Shown here piece by piece: positions 41,110-58,189 of a stretch of 64,000 bases of DNA. Within the stretch, counting starts at the first letter, position 1, and every line of letters begins with the position of its first letter. Below the pieces are notes generated by a model, which was not told the origin of the DNA, ran no database searches, and saw only the letters and a program-made list of their open reading frames with translations. Made by a program: the position numbers and the translations under genes. Source of the DNA: Nelumbo lutea (Eukaryota > Streptophyta > Magnoliopsida > Proteales > Nelumbonaceae); NCBI GenBank assembly GCA_022828595.1, contig JAKGHH010000002.1, forward strand, positions 111,426,855 through 111,490,854, in the 5' to 3' direction.

Positions 41110-41447
41110 TTGGGATAAGCCTTATCCATTCAGTTTTAATTCTGTTAGAATAGATAAGTCTTCAATTCTGCTCCTAGATAAATGCATTCTGTTTCCTAGA
41201 TAAGTGCATTAGATAAGTCTTCAATTTCTGTTCCTAGATAAGTGCATTCTGTTTCCTAGATAAGTGCATTCTGTTTTTTTGTTGATAAGCTCCTAAGATT
41301 AAGGGGCAGGAGTTCCTATTTCTACTCCCAGTTTGTAGCACCATAAGGCTATAAATATAGCCGGAATGAATGGAATTAGCATTGGCTTTTCTACAAACAA
41401 ACTCTCTCTCTCTCTCTTCTCCTTATTCTAGATCCTTCTCCGTATCA
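41031..41447 (+). repeat. Gypsy 3' LTR
   Basis: 417 bp. It follows the purine tract AGGGGGGGAGGAGAA. Highly similar to the 5' LTR apart from two compensating indels of about 20 bp. The polyprotein frame reads 79 bp into it. Confidence 0.92.
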
Positions 41448-41810
41448 AATTTCACCGAAGTAGATGAGCTCTTTCACAGAATTCAACATAATGTATTCAA
41501 CACCCAACTGTGCCAGCCTGAACTTTGATCTGTGTGTCAAATACCATATAACCTTCAAAGCCAGACCTCTGCTTTGTACAAAAACAAGCGTGACCCGGGT
41601 TGGTTTGTCAAAGCCCATCATAACATGGGTCAAGCCCAATTATTTCACTAATGCTTTGGTAAGCTCACCTTGGCGCATGATGATTGATCACCGAAATCCG
41701 ATCTGCACAGATATATTATAATATAATCCTATATTAATAATATATTATATATTATAATATAATGTTATATTTGAATACACCTGAAAAATAATTAGGCTTG
41801 ATGCTTAGAG

Positions 41811-42081
41811 TGGGGTGTAATCAAGTCGAGTCAAGCTAAAATATTGGAGACTGGAACTCGACGCAGCCCCAAAGTTCATGATACTGTTCATTTTTCCTTA
41901 AATTTACGAGCCATTCAAATCGATTGTTGGAAACTGGAACTCGACTCGACCAAGTATTCGACTTGACTAGAGTTACGGTCAACTCGAACTTGATTGTTGT
42001 GAGCCAAATTCGAGTATTTACTATTTAAAGAGCTGAACCCAAATAACTTGCGAGTAGGCTCGCGGCTCTCTTACACCCCTA
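41811..42081. mobile_element. hAT-like MITE, 271 bp, just upstream of GDH
   Basis: Ends TGGGGTGTAATCAAG and, reversed, TAGGGGTGTAAGAGAG. Flanks GCTTAGAG (41803-41810) and TCTTAGAG (42082-42089) match at 7 of 8. The interior has GACTCGAC/GTCGAGTC repeats. It lies about 175 bp from the proposed GDH TATA box. Confidence 0.75.
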
Positions 42082-42249
42082 TCTTAGAGCCGGAGCCGGA
42101 AGCCGCAGGCCTGAAAACTTGCCTTGTCGAAGCCCAATAAAGATCGGGCTGGGCCGTCGGGTGAGATTCAGTAGTGCACTGACACGACCTAAAAAAGCCA
42201 AAAAAAAAAAAAAATCAGAAGATAAGGACTAAAACACGTCAGCGCTTGT

Positions 42250-46794
<4,545 letters not shown>

Positions 46795-47000
46795 GCTGTA
46801 ATGAGGATGAACATGATGAGAATGATAAAGACCTTAATTTCCTTCCCCTTTTTTCACTTTACCAGAAAAATAAGGTTCCTTTGCCTGCCAAGAACTTGGC
46901 ATGAGCTTCTCTAATTTTATATATTGCTTTACAGCTGCTTTTGTTTTTCATTGTTTTTGTCTAACATTTATGGTTTGATTGTGAACTGAGAATCAATACA
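46795..47000 (+). other. Probable GDH 3' UTR
   Basis: AT/T-rich DNA after the stop codon. A near-upstream element such as AATCAATA at about 46991 could direct polyadenylation. The end point is inferred. Confidence 0.4.
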
Positions 47001-49049
47001 AGTTATGCCATCTCTTCTTTGCGGAACCCGTTTTCTCATTCTTAGAAGTGTTGTTTCTTTGTTCAACAAGCTAATGCTTTTAGACATCAAGCGATCAGAC
47101 TCTACTGTCCACATATCAAGATATTCATCCTTACTATTCATGCATCCATCAATCCTAGTCACGTGGTTGTGTTGGACAGTGTATGCCCTCAGGTCCATTG
47201 GTGTTTATAGTTGACTGTTATATACATCTTGATTCTTGAATGCTGCCCTTCCAATGTTTTCAACATGCTGTTGCCGTAGATGGTTGGACCGTTTGAACTG
47301 AATGTTACCTGGCCCCTTTTGTGGTCCGGTTTTTCTAAAACCTGGAAATTGTCCAAAAACTGTTGACTTAGTCAAAAGCCATCAGACCCAGGTGGTTGAA
47401 TCATTGGCCCATTTGACTTGATCACCTGGGTCACGAGTTGCATACATGTATATCAAAACTTACAGAGGCCATACTTTGTGCTTGGTTGTTTGATTTGGGT
47501 GATCTAATTTTTTTTTTGGAAAATTTTTCGAGATCTATGTGATCCAAGGTTCTGGAGGTGCCTTACCCTATTATTTTGCCAAACCCTCTTTTCGGCCTCA
47601 AACCCCCATTTATATTTTTTTTTATTGATGCAAAATTAAGAAGTACAATAAAACATAAATTAGAACTAAATTGAAACACATTATATTGGACTTTTGGCTT
47701 TAACAACCCTTGAACTTTGCAAAAAAAAAATCACTTTAAACCCTAAAGAATTAAAAGGGCCATTTTTACCATCAAACTACAAACCACTTTAAGGCAAAAA
47801 TAGACAACAATAGAGATTTTGTTGATGGACCCATTAGACAATGAATAAAATAGTAAAAGCATGCTTATGTGGCACTACTCAAGTTTGAAAATGCTACTTT
47901 TAAGTTAACTAAGTAAATTACTTTAGGGTCTATGATGGTATAAAGTTATTTAAGTAAATTAAATAAATTACATTTATTAAGATAATTAAGTAAATTAAGC
48001 CAACAATGTAAATTAAGCAATTGAATAAGAAAATTAAATTAATTAAGGAAACTAAGTTAATTAAGTAAATTAAATAAACATAGATAAGTAAATTAAGCCA
48101 AACAAACAAAATTTTAAAAGGGCAAATTTCTTAAACTATCCTTATGGTTTAGCTAAAGTTAATTGACTAAGTATACCCCTACTGTTTGACTATTGTCTAA
48201 TGCTACATTTTTTTTTTATGTTTCTAGCAATCGACTAACTCTACTCTTATTGTTAGCATATGTTAATATTCAGTCACATATGACATATAATTTTTTTAAA
48301 CCTAATTTTACCCTTCATGCCTCTCCCTCTCCCTTCTTCACTATCTTCTTCAAGAGCCACTCCCACCGGCACCTCCTACCAATCTACCAATGGAAACCCA
48401 GAAGCTCCACTCTGTGGTGAAGAGAAAACAATGATTAACCTTCTTAATAACATGAAAACAAAACAGTTTTTCTTTGTATTGCTTTTACTTTTTAGGGCGC
48501 CCTTGTTTTTAAACCCTAAAAATATCTTTCTTATCTATCGTCTACCGATGAACTAAAAACTCGCAGCGAATCAATCAACGATCTACGGAAGAGGAAGGGG
48601 AAGAGCTTGAATCCTCTCATCACTTTCGAGCACAAGAGGTAGCCAAAAATCACTTATGTCTTTCTACCTCTCCATGCGTCCTTGAATCTCGAAATCATCG
48701 CAAGTCTCTCTTGAGGAAAAATGAATCGAGTATGATTAGAAACCATTAAATTTTGTATTTGTCTATCACACATCTGATTTCTATCATCTCATCTGCGGTC
48801 ACCCCCCCATCAACATCATCTCCGATATGTTCTTAGCATGGACGGTCGATGATGCACACAGCTCTTGGTCCCTTCATCTTCTCCGATGTTGCACTCATCT
48901 TCCCCACACACTCACCTGCGCCAACGTGCTCACCCTACACCGCACCCAACTCTCCAACAACATGAAAGTTGCATCGAAGGAAAAGAGGATTGGAATTCAT
49001 CAAACGACTAGAGATGCAGATGGAGGAGTTTAACGAAGTAATCAGAGAC
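47001..49049. other. Intergenic, repeat-like; possible Mutator-like end
   Basis: A degraded CATGGTTTT-family MITE may occupy about 47257-47450. AAGTAAATTAAG repeats run at about 47930-48080. From 48120, GGGCAAATTTCTTAAACTATCC then CTTATGGTTTAG resembles the termini of plant Mutator-like fold-back elements, but the matching right end was not found. C-rich frames at 48300-49030 show no domain. Confidence 0.35.
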
Positions 49050-49560
49050 TACTGTTTAGTTGATTTGGTGTTGAGGGCCCGAGAATAGGATCTTGTCACG
49101 GGTCGGTCCATGGGGAAAACCTCCTATTTTTCCTTGTTCCTTCCTGCTCGTGATGAACCTATCTTGGCGCCTTTGGTGATTTGTCCAAGAGATCACCAAT
49201 TCTCCTAACTCACTCTCTGACTGAATAATTTGTTATCCTCATTCAATAATGGTGTTTCCTTAAATAGGAGATTACAAGAGTCCTAATCTTAGGGAGTCTC
49301 CTTGCTGAATAGGGAGACTTCCAATTCTATCTTGCTAAGGATAAGATAAGCTAATCCCAATCTGATAATAAGATAAACTAATCCTAATTTGATAACAAGA
49401 TAAACTAATCCTAATATGATAATAAGATAAACTAATCATAATCTGATAACTTACTAACAAGATAAGATAAGAGCAAGAACAATAGAATAAGATAAGAACA
49501 AGCAAGATGATCTAATCTAATCTGGCGGTGGGTCAGGTTCCTGTTGTTGCCGACGACGAT
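49050..49560. other. LTR-like or retroelement-derived segment
   Basis: Contains TCTTGTCACGGGTCGGTCC, a CTCACTCTCTGACTGAATAA block and a 27-bp tandem repeat. The minus-strand reading (CCGTGACAAGATCC...) resembles a retroelement LTR/leader. Boundaries are undefined. Confidence 0.35.
49341..49449. repeat. 27-bp tandem repeat, four copies
   Basis: Units of ATAAGATAAACTAATCCTAA-type plus TTTGATA, starting at 49341, 49368, 49395 and 49422, with few mismatches. Confidence 0.85.
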
Positions 49561-49593
49561 GGTACGTCTTTCCGAGGAATGCGTCCATAACAT

Positions 49594-50130
49594 TTGGGTG
49601 GGCAAGGACCAAAATACACTTGGTCAAACAATCGGCAAAATGATGAAAATATAAAGGAAAGACTAGATGGGGGCCTCTCCTCGATGAACTGGCATACTAT
49701 ATACAATGAAGCAATGGTAATTCATGAGGTATTTTTGGGATTTGATCATTGCCCTTTGGTTCTAGACTGTGAACCCCAACATTGGAAAGGAAGATGCCCA
49801 TTCGGTTTTAGTTTAATCCAAGACAGAGTTGAAGCTGCAAAGAGAAAACTGTTGGATTGTATCACTACTTCCAGCAATCCAGAAGAAGAAGAAGAAGAAA
49901 AAACCTTAAACAGCAATTGGATTTGGAACTAAAACGAGAGGAAGATTTCTGGAGGCAAAAGTGAAGGGTGGATTGGCTTTCTAAGGAAGATAGAAACACA
50001 AGCTTCTTCCATTAAACCTCAATTATTTGGAAACAGAAGAACATAATCTTGATTTTAAGGAACAGTGAAGGTCTTTGGTTAAGTAAGGATTGGGAAATTC
50101 AAAATGAAATTATTCAGTTTTTCCAGTAGT
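49594..50130 (+). pseudogene. LINE ORF2 fragment: end of endonuclease and linker
   Basis: The first frame (49594-49932) reads PKYTWSNNRQN, IKERLDGGLSS and FDHCPLVLD, the C-terminal part of an L1-type apurinic-like endonuclease (W.N.R....RLDR and SDHCP motifs). After a frame change the linker LKREEDFWRQK and downstream NTSFFH-like sequence follow with stops. The reverse transcriptase is missing. A GAA run at about 49885-49900 may have caused the frameshift. Confidence 0.82.
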
Positions 50131-50154
50131 TCTAGAAATCATCAACAAGGCCCT

Positions 50155-50458
50155 GTTTGATGATTAAGTGGTTGTTAAGCATAAGTACTTCTTAACAACC
50201 ACTTAAGGCTATTTGGTGACCCACTTACCAATTAACTTATTATGTTTTAAGCACTTATTGGGGTGAAGATGTTTGATAAGCTACTTCCCCATAAGTGTTT
50301 ATATTGATACAAATGACAATTTTAGTCATCACTTCACTCATACATATATACAATGCTTTTCACATGTTATATTATACATTTTAATGAAAAAATGTCACAT
50401 CATGACAACCGAGAAACCATGTGGACTCACACGTAAATCACCATGTGGACCTAATTAA
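50155..50458. repeat. Copy of the transposon family at 32249
   Basis: GGCTATTTGGTGACCCAC, TTATTGGGGTGAAGATGTTTG and CCCCATAAGTGTTTAT match 32260-32400 in order. A short inverted repeat (AAGTGGTTGTTAAG / CTTAACAACCACTT) lies at 50166-50206. The right end is not resolved. Confidence 0.5.
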
Positions 50459-50468
50459 TAATAATAAT

Positions 50469-50515
<47 letters not shown>

Positions 50516-50534
50516 ATAATAAATATTATTGATA

Positions 50535-50580
<46 letters not shown>

Positions 50581-50582
50581 TA
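50459..50582. repeat. (AAC)n/(AAT)n microsatellite
   Basis: ATA repeats, about 15 AAC units, then about 17 AAT units with a short interruption. Confidence 0.95.
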
Positions 50583-51186
50583 TAATACATTTTTCTGCAT
50601 GATTTTTAACAAAAAAATGGATTTCTCATATGAAACCAAAATATTTTTGAATCAAACAAATAATCATACAAAAAAATAAAAAAAAACATCAAATATGGAG
50701 GGGAGGAGTTGGGCGAACTAACCTCCTTGTTGTCGGTGGCTAGAGAATAGAGATGTATTCTACTTGAATAGGCCTTTGGTCCGAATGTGTAAATCAACAA
50801 GGCCAAATAAAGGTTGTATTCTACTTGAAATTATTTTTTCCATTTATAGTTTTAAGCATTAATGCTCTATTATATTGTTCTTTCGGGGTAAGGTCTATTC
50901 CCCCATCCTTTCTTATTAATTAATAAATTTTCTTTTTAGCTAAAAAAAAAGAATACATAACATTAGAGAATAGAGATATATCCAAATGCTCTCTATAAAT
51001 TTTTATATTTTCTAATAATTTTTATGTTTATATATATTTTTAAGATTTTTTATTACTTAATTATAAAATCACGAATTGACTGGTTGGACCTAAAATATTG
51101 AATATTTAACCCATCACCAAAATTGGATGTGTTATCATTAATAAAATACTTCTTATTCATCATACTAATTTTTGTTTAATATGATG
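50583..51186. other. AT-rich spacer, no gene seen
   Basis: Low-complexity AT. Open frames here have no recognisable domain. Confidence 0.35.
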
Positions 51187-51195
51187 TAATATTAA

Positions 51196-51328
51196 GGGAA
51201 AATTCTTGATCAGTACCTTGAACTTTAGGGGTTGTCTCAATCAGTCCTAGAACATCAAAATGTGTTTATGTAGTACTTGAACTTTTAAAATGTGTCTAAT
51301 AGGTCCCTGTTGTTAACAGTTTGTCAGT
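51196..51328. repeat. Left terminal inverted repeat of the Mutator-like element
   Basis: Pairs with 58055-58189. Shared phrases include TTGAACTTTAGGGG, CAAAATGTGT and AATGTGTCTAAT(A/C)AGGTCC(C/T)TG (split by variable positions), plus TTAACAGT. Confidence 0.8.
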
Positions 51329-51670
51329 TATCTGTATCACGTGATGACATGTACCACTTAAAACTTTTAAAAATGTCAAAACTACCCTTCAAAAGAAGAT
51401 ACTGTTCATTGTCTTTTACCTTGAAACTGAAACGTTTCTTTCTCAATTTCCTCCCAATTTCGCCACTTCCCAGTTCTTTCTACCTTGAAATGGGAGGACT
51501 TGTTCATTGCCATCGTTGTCTTGTTGGTTTGGGTTGAAATTGAGGGCGGCGACGCGTCTCACACATGGTTAAATTTCAACGTAGGTTGGTTGATTAGTCT
51601 AAGTGTATCACGTCCCTGAGCCCAATAAACCGAGTGAGTCAAATTAATAGGTTGGATGAATTGGGCTTGA

Positions 51671-54600
51671 CATCGGAGTTAGTCCAGCATCAAGCCTTAG
51701 GCCCAATTCTAACTTTCACTTGTTCCAAACTTGCAATCCATTGGCAACAAAACTTTAAAGTCTAAACCAAGGTTTTTAAAACCGACCTGGACAACAAACC
51801 AGTCAGGGGTTTGGTTCTCGGGTCGAACGTTCCCATAGTTCGAACCAAACAGATGGCCTGTTCTAACAAAAAAATAAAAAAAAAAATAAAAAAATAAAAG
51901 ATGACCAAATTGTTGAATGGTTCGAACGCCTGGGTCAACGGTTTATTGACCAAATCAATTGTTTTGGGGGAAAAATGGTTCTGAGGTAAAACGAAACCTG
52001 TCACCTGACCAGTTCCCGATTTTTCCAATCCAGTCTAATTTTGAAAACCATGGTTTAAACCACACTAGGATTCTACTTTTTTTTTAACTTTTTTTTTCTC
52101 AATAAGAAATTTTGGAGCCGAAAGTTAAACAAGTAGTAGCAAGATACTCAAGCAACGTCCGCATTTGTTGGCCTTGGGCCACGACTGTCACTAAGAAGCA
52201 AGAATACCACCAAGACTGGTTTCTTCATGATCGTCAGTAATCGGTAATCTATCATTCCATAAGTTAGAAAATAAGATTGTTTGGAATTAAGGCAAAATGA
52301 CAACATAGTTTACTAGAATCAAGATTTAAACGGAAGGTGTTTTGTTTAAATTGGTTTATGTGGATGTGGCAGATAAAGAAAATTTGGTGACATCTAATGG
52401 GTAGTTTTGACATTTCCAAAATTAACTGATGGACTGTTAATGGTGGGGACCTATTAGACACATTTTGACATCGGAGTTAGTCCATCATCAAGCCTTAGGC
52501 CCGACTTTCACTTGTTCCAAACTTCCAATCCATTGGCAACAAAACTTTAAAGTCTAAACCAAGGTTTTTAAAATCAACTTGGACAGCAAATCGGTTAGGG
52601 GTTCGGTTCCCGGGTCGAACGGTCCCATCGTTCGAACCAAACGGATGGCCTATTCTGATGAAAAATAAAAAAATTTAATAAAAATAAAATAAAATAAAAG
52701 CCGACCAAACTGTTGAATGGTTCGAACAATTCGACCGCCTGGGTCAGCGATTTATTGACTAAATCAACGGTTTTAGGGGAAATAACTGTTCTGGGGTAAA
52801 ACGAAACCGGTCACCGAACTAGTTCCCGATTTTTTCAGTCCAGTCTGGTTTTGAAAACCATGGTTTAAACCACACTAGGATTCTACTTTTTTTTTTTACT
52901 TTTTTTCTCAATAAGAAATTTTGGAGCTGAAAGTTAAACAAATAGTAACAAGATAGTCGAGCAGTGTCCGCATTTGTTGGCCTTGGGCCTCGATTGCCAC
53001 TAAGAAGCAAGAATACCACCAAGACTAGTTTCTTCATGATCGTCAGTAACCGCTAATCTATCATTCCACAAGTCAAAAAATAAGATTGTTTGGAATTAAG
53101 GCAAAATGACAACATAGTTTACTAGAATCAAGATTTAAACAGAAGGAGTTTTGTTTAAATTGGTTTATGTGGATGTGGCAGATAAAGAAAATTTGGTGAC
53201 ATCTAGTGGGTAGTTTTGATATTTTCAAAATTAACTGATGGACTATTAATGGCAGGGACCTATTAGACACATTTTGACATAAGAGTTAGTCCAGCATCAA
53301 GCCTTAAGCCCAATTCAGACTTTCACTTGTTCCAAACTTCCAATCCATTGGCAACAAAACTTTAAAGTCTAAACCAAGGTTTTTAAATCTGACCTGGACA
53401 ACAAACCAGTCAAGGGTTCGGTTCCCGGAATGAACGGTCCCATCGTTTGAACCAAACGGATGGCCTGTTCTGACAAAAAATAGAAAAAAATTAATAAAAA
53501 TAAAAAATAAAAGTCGACCAAACCGTTGAATGGTTCGAACGGTTTGACCGCCTGGGTCAGCGATTTATTGACCAAATCAACGGTTTTGGGGGAAATAATG
53601 GTTTTAGGGTAAAACGGAACCGGTCACCTGACCAGTTCCTGATTTTTCCGGCCCGGTCTGATTTTAAAAACCATGGTTTAAACCACACTAGGATTCTACT
53701 TTTTTTTTAACTTTTTTTCTCAATAAGAAAATTTGGAGCCGAAAGTTAAACAAGTAGTAGCAAGATAGTCGAGTAGCGTCCGCATTTGTTGGCCTTGGGC
53801 CTCGACTATCACTAAGAAACAAGAATACCACCAAGACTGGTTTCTTCATGATCGTCAGTAACCGGTAATCTATCACTCCACAAGTCAGAAAATAAGATTG
53901 TTTGGAATTAAGGCAAAATGACAACATAATTTACTAGAATCAAGATTTAAACGGAAGGAGTTTTGTTTAAATTGGTTTATGTGGATGTGGCAGATAAACA
54001 AAATTTAGTGACATCTAATGGGTAGTTTTGACATTTCCAAAGTTAACTGATGGATTGTTAATGGCAGGGAACTATTAGACATATTTTGACAACGGAGTTA
54101 GTCCAACATCAAGCCTTAGGCCCAATTCTGACATTCACTTGTTCCAAACTTCCAATCCATTGGCAACAAAACTTTAAAGTCTAAGCCAATGTTCTTAAAC
54201 CAACCTGGATAGCAAATCGATCAAGGGTTCGGTTCATGGGTCGAATGGTCCCATCGTTCGAACCAAACAGATGGCTTGTTCTAACAAAAAATAAAAAAAA
54301 TTAAATAAAAATAAAAAAATAAAATCCGACCAAACCGTTGAATGGTTAAAATAGTTCGACCGCCTGGGTCAGCTGTTTATTGACCAAATCAACGATTTTG
54401 GGGGAAATAACGGTTCTGAGGTAAAACGAAACCGGTCACCTGACCAGTTTCCGATTTTTTCGATCCGGTCTGGTTTTTTAAAACCATGGTTTAAACCACA
54501 CTAGGATTTTACTTGTTTTTTAACTTTTTTTCTCAGTAAGAAATTTTGGAGATGAAAGTTAAACAAGTAGTAACAAGATAGTCTAGTAGCGTCCACATTT

Positions 54601-57600
54601 GTTGGCCTTGGGGCTCGACTGTCAGTAAGAAGCAAGAATACCACCAAGATTGGTTTCTTCATGATCGTCGGTAACTGGTTCCACAAGTCAAAAAATAAGA
54701 TTGTTTGGAATTAAGGCAAAATGACAACATAGTTTACTAGAATCAAGATTTAAACGGAAGGAGTTTCGTTTAAATTGGTTTTTGTGGATGTGGCAAATAA
54801 AGAAAATTTAGTGACATCTAATGGGTAGTTTTGACATTTCCAAAATTAACTGATGGATTGTTAATGGCAGGGACCTATTAGACACATTTTGACAACAGAG
54901 TTAGTCCAGCATCAAGCCTTAGGCCCAATTCTGACTTTCACTTGTTCCAAACTTCCAATCCATTGGCAACGAAACTTTAAAGTCTAAGCCAATGTTTTTA
55001 AAACCAACATGAACAACAAACTAGTCAGGGGTTCAGTTCACGGGTCGAATGGTCCCATCGTTCGAACCAAACGGATGGCCTGTTCTGACAAAAAATATAA
55101 AAAAATAAAAAAATAAAAGTCGAACAAACCGTTGAATGGTTCAAACGGTTCAACCGCCTGGGTCAACGATTTATTGACCAAATCAACGATTTTGGGGGAA
55201 ATAAATGTTCTGAGGCAAAACGAAACCGGTCACCTGACCAGTTTCCAATTTTTCCGGTCCTTTCTGGTTTTTAAAACCATGGTTTAAACCACACTAGGAT
55301 TCTACTTTTTTTTTTTTTACTTTTTTTCTCAGTAAGAAATATTGGAGACGAAAGTTAAACAAGTAGTAACAAGATCGAGTAGTGTCCGCATTTGTTGGCC
55401 TTGGGCATCGACTGTCAGAAGCAAGAATACCACCAAGACTGGTTTCTTCATGATCGTTAGTAACCGGTAATCTATCATTCCACAAGTCAGAAAATAATAT
55501 TGTTTGGAATTAAGGAAAAATGACAACATAGTTTACTAGAATCAATATTTAAACGAAAGGAGTTTTGTTTAAATTGATTTATGTGGATGTGGCAGATAAA
55601 GAAAATTTGGTGACATCTAATGGGTAGTTTTGACATTTCCAAAATTAGCTGATGGACTATTAATGGCAGGGACCTATTAGACACATTTTGACATTGGAGT
55701 TAGTTTAGCCTCAAGCCTTAGGCCCAATTCTGACTTTTACTTGTTCCAAACTTATAATCCATTGGCAAAGTCTAAGTCAAGGTTTTTAAAACCGACATGG
55801 ACAACAAATCGATCAGGGGTTCGGTTCCCGGGTCAAACAGTCTCAACGATCGAACCAAATGGATGGCCCGTTCTGATAAAAAGTTAAAAAATTTAATAAA
55901 AATGAAAAATAAAAGCCAACCAAAATGTTGAATGGTTCGAACAGTTCGACCGCCTGGGTAAGTGGTTTATTGACCAAATCAACGGTTTTGGGGGAAATAA
56001 CGGTTCTGGGGTAAAACAAAACCGGTCACCTAACCAGTTCCTGATTTTTCCGGTCCGGTTTTGAAAACCATGGTTTAAACCACACTAGGATTCTACTTTT
56101 TTTTTAACTTTTTTTCTCAGTAAGAAATTTTGGAGCCAAAAGTTAAACAAGTAGTAACAAGATAGTCGAGCAACGTCCGCATTTGTTGGCCTTGGGCCTT
56201 GACTGTCACTAAGAAGCAAGAATACCACAAAGACTGGTTTTTTCATGATCGTCAGTAACCGCTAATCTATCATTCCACAAGTCAAAAAATAAGATTGTTT
56301 GGAATTAAGGCAAAATGGCAGCATAGTTTACTAGAATCAAGGTTTAAACGGAAAGAATTTTATTTAAATTGGTTTATGTGGATGTGGAAGATAAAGAAAA
56401 TTTGGTGACATCTAATGGGTAGTTTTGACATTTTCAAAATTAACTGATGGACTATCAATGGCAGGGACCTATTAGACACATTTTGACATCGGAGTTAGTC
56501 CGGCATCAAGCCTTAGGCCCAATTCTGACTTTCACTTGTTCCAAACTTCCAATCCATTGACAACAAAACTTTGAAGTCTAAACCAAGGTTTTTAAAACCG
56601 ACTTGGACAACAAACTGGTCAAGGGTTTGGTTCTCGGGTCGAACGGTCCCATCGTTTGAACCAAACGGATGGTTTGTTCTGACAAAAAATAAAAAAAAAT
56701 TAATCAAAATAAAAAAATAAAAGCCGACCAAACCGTTGAATGATTCAAATGGTTCGACTGCCTGGGTCAGCGGTTTATTGACCAAATCAACGGTTTTGGG
56801 GGAAATAACGGTTTTGGGGTAAAACAGAACCAGTCACCTGACCAATTCCTGATTTTTTTGGTCCGGTCCAATTTTGAAAACCATGGTTTAAACCACACTG
56901 GGACTCTACTTTTTTTTTTTAACTTTTTTCTCAATAAGAAATTTTGGAGCCGAAAGTTAAACAAGTAGTAACAAGATATTCGAGCAACATCCGCATTTGT
57001 TGGCCTTGGGCCTCGACTGTCACTAAGAAGCAAGAATACCACCAAGACTGGTTTCTTCATGATCATCTGTAACCGGTAATCTATCATTCCACAAGTCACA
57101 AAATAAGATTATTTGGAATTAAGGCAAAATGGCAACATAGTTTACTAGAATCAAGATTTAAACGGAAGGAATTTTGTTTAAATTTGTTTATGTGGATGTG
57201 TTAGATAAAAAAATTTTGATGACATCTAATGGGTAGTTTTGACATTTCCAAAATTAATTGATGGACTGTCAATGGCAGGAACCTATTAGACACATTTTGA
57301 CATCGGAGTTAGTCCGGCATCAAGCCTTAGGCCCAATTCTGACTTTCACTTGTTCCAAACTTCCAATCCATTGGCAACAAAATTTAAAGTCTAAACCAAG
57401 GTTTTTAAAACCGACTTGGACAACAAACTGGTCAAGTGTTTGGTTCTCGGGTTGAACAGTCCCATTGTTCAAACCAAACGGATGGCCTGTTTTAACAAAA
57501 AATAGAAGATATTCGAGCAACATCCGCATTTGTTGGCCTTGGGCCTCGACTGTCACTAAGAAGCAAGAATACCACCAAGACTGGTTTCTTCATGATCGTC

Positions 57601-58054
57601 TATAACCGGTAATCTATCATTCCACAAGTCAGAAAATAAGATTGTTTGCAATTAAGGCAAAATGACAGCATAGTTTACTAGAATCAAGATTTAAACGAAA
57701 GGAATTTTGTTTAAATTGGTTTATGTGGATGTGTCAGATAAAGAAATTTTGATGACATCTAATGGATAGTTTTGACATTTTGACATCAGAGTTAGTCCAG
57801 CATCAAGCCTTAGGCCCAATTCTAACTCTCACTTGTTCCAAACTTCCAATCCATTGGCAACGAAACTTTAAAGTCTAAACCAAGGTTTTTAAAACCGACC
57901 TAGACAAACAAACAGGTCAAGGGTTCGGTTCTTGAGTTGAACGGTCTTATCATTCAAACCAAACGGATGGCCTGTTCTGACAAAAAATAAAAAAATTAAT
58001 AAAAATAAAAAAAATAAAAGCTGAACAAACCGTTGAATGGTTCGAACGGTTCGA
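51671..58054. repeat. About 805-bp tandem array, eight units
   Basis: Using GGAGTTAGTCC(A/G)GCATCAAG as a landmark, units start near 51674, 52474, 53282, 54094, 54897, 55697, 56491, 57305 and 57788, giving spacings of 794-814 and a shortened unit of 483. Each full unit holds, in order: the landmark, a CATGGTTTT-family MITE of about 280 bp, a T-run segment (CACTAGGATTCTACTTTTTT), GTCCGCATTTGTTGGCCTTG, GGAATTAAGGCAAAATG, and a degenerate inner piece of the right terminal repeat ending CCTATTAGACACATTTTGACA. Confidence 0.92.
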
Positions 58055-58189
58055 GTGATGGACTGTTAATGGCAAGGACCTGTTAGACACATTTTGAAAG
58101 TTTGGGTATTGCATAGACACATTTTGAAGTTCGGAGACTGACTTGAGATAGCCCCTAAAGTTCAAGTACTGGTGATCAAGAATTTTCCC
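58055..58189. repeat. Right terminal inverted repeat of the Mutator-like element
   Basis: Reverse complement of the left repeat, with scattered mismatches and small indels. It abuts a truncated last monomer. Confidence 0.8.

Larger units (their letters stand above)
36210..41447 (+). mobile_element. Near-complete Ty3/Gypsy chromovirus-type retrotransposon
   Basis: 5238 bp with 416/417-bp LTRs starting TGATACGTGC and ending GTATCA, primer site TGGTATCAGAGC (36627-36638), polypurine tract (about 41016-41030) and one reading frame for gag, protease, reverse transcriptase, RNase H, integrase and a C-terminal chromodomain. The order integrase-last and the chromodomain place it among chromoviruses. 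The frame is broken only by a TAG at 39559-39561. The 5-bp flanks (AAGAA, AATTT) do not match, so the original duplication is lost or the ends have recombined. Confidence 0.95.
51196..58189. mobile_element. Mutator-like element, 6994 bp, filled with a satellite-like array
   Basis: Termini GGGAAAATTCTTGATC and GATCAAGAATTTTCCC sit between perfect 9-bp duplications TAATATTAA (51187-51195 and 58190-58198), the Mutator hallmark. Long inverted repeats continue inward for about 130 bp. There is no transposase; about 6.4 kb of the interior is tandem repeats of about 805 bp. Minus-strand open frames that recur every unit (for example 52819-53037, 53688-53927, 55329-55529) are products of the repeat, not genes. 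Confidence 0.88.

Noticed and set aside
40751..41203. 150-aa plus-strand frame overlapping the Gypsy integrase
   Set aside because: Alternative-frame shadow of the integrase/LTR; the main frame carries the domains.
49050..49560. Endogenous pararetrovirus or virus-derived sequence
   Set aside because: No viral movement protein, coat or polymerase motifs; only LTR-like and simple repeat sequence is visible.
51762..57556. Recurrent minus-strand frames, e.g. starting MKKPVLVVFLLL
   Set aside because: They recur once per 805-bp monomer with frameshifts and different ends, and include MITE sequence, so they are shadows of the array.
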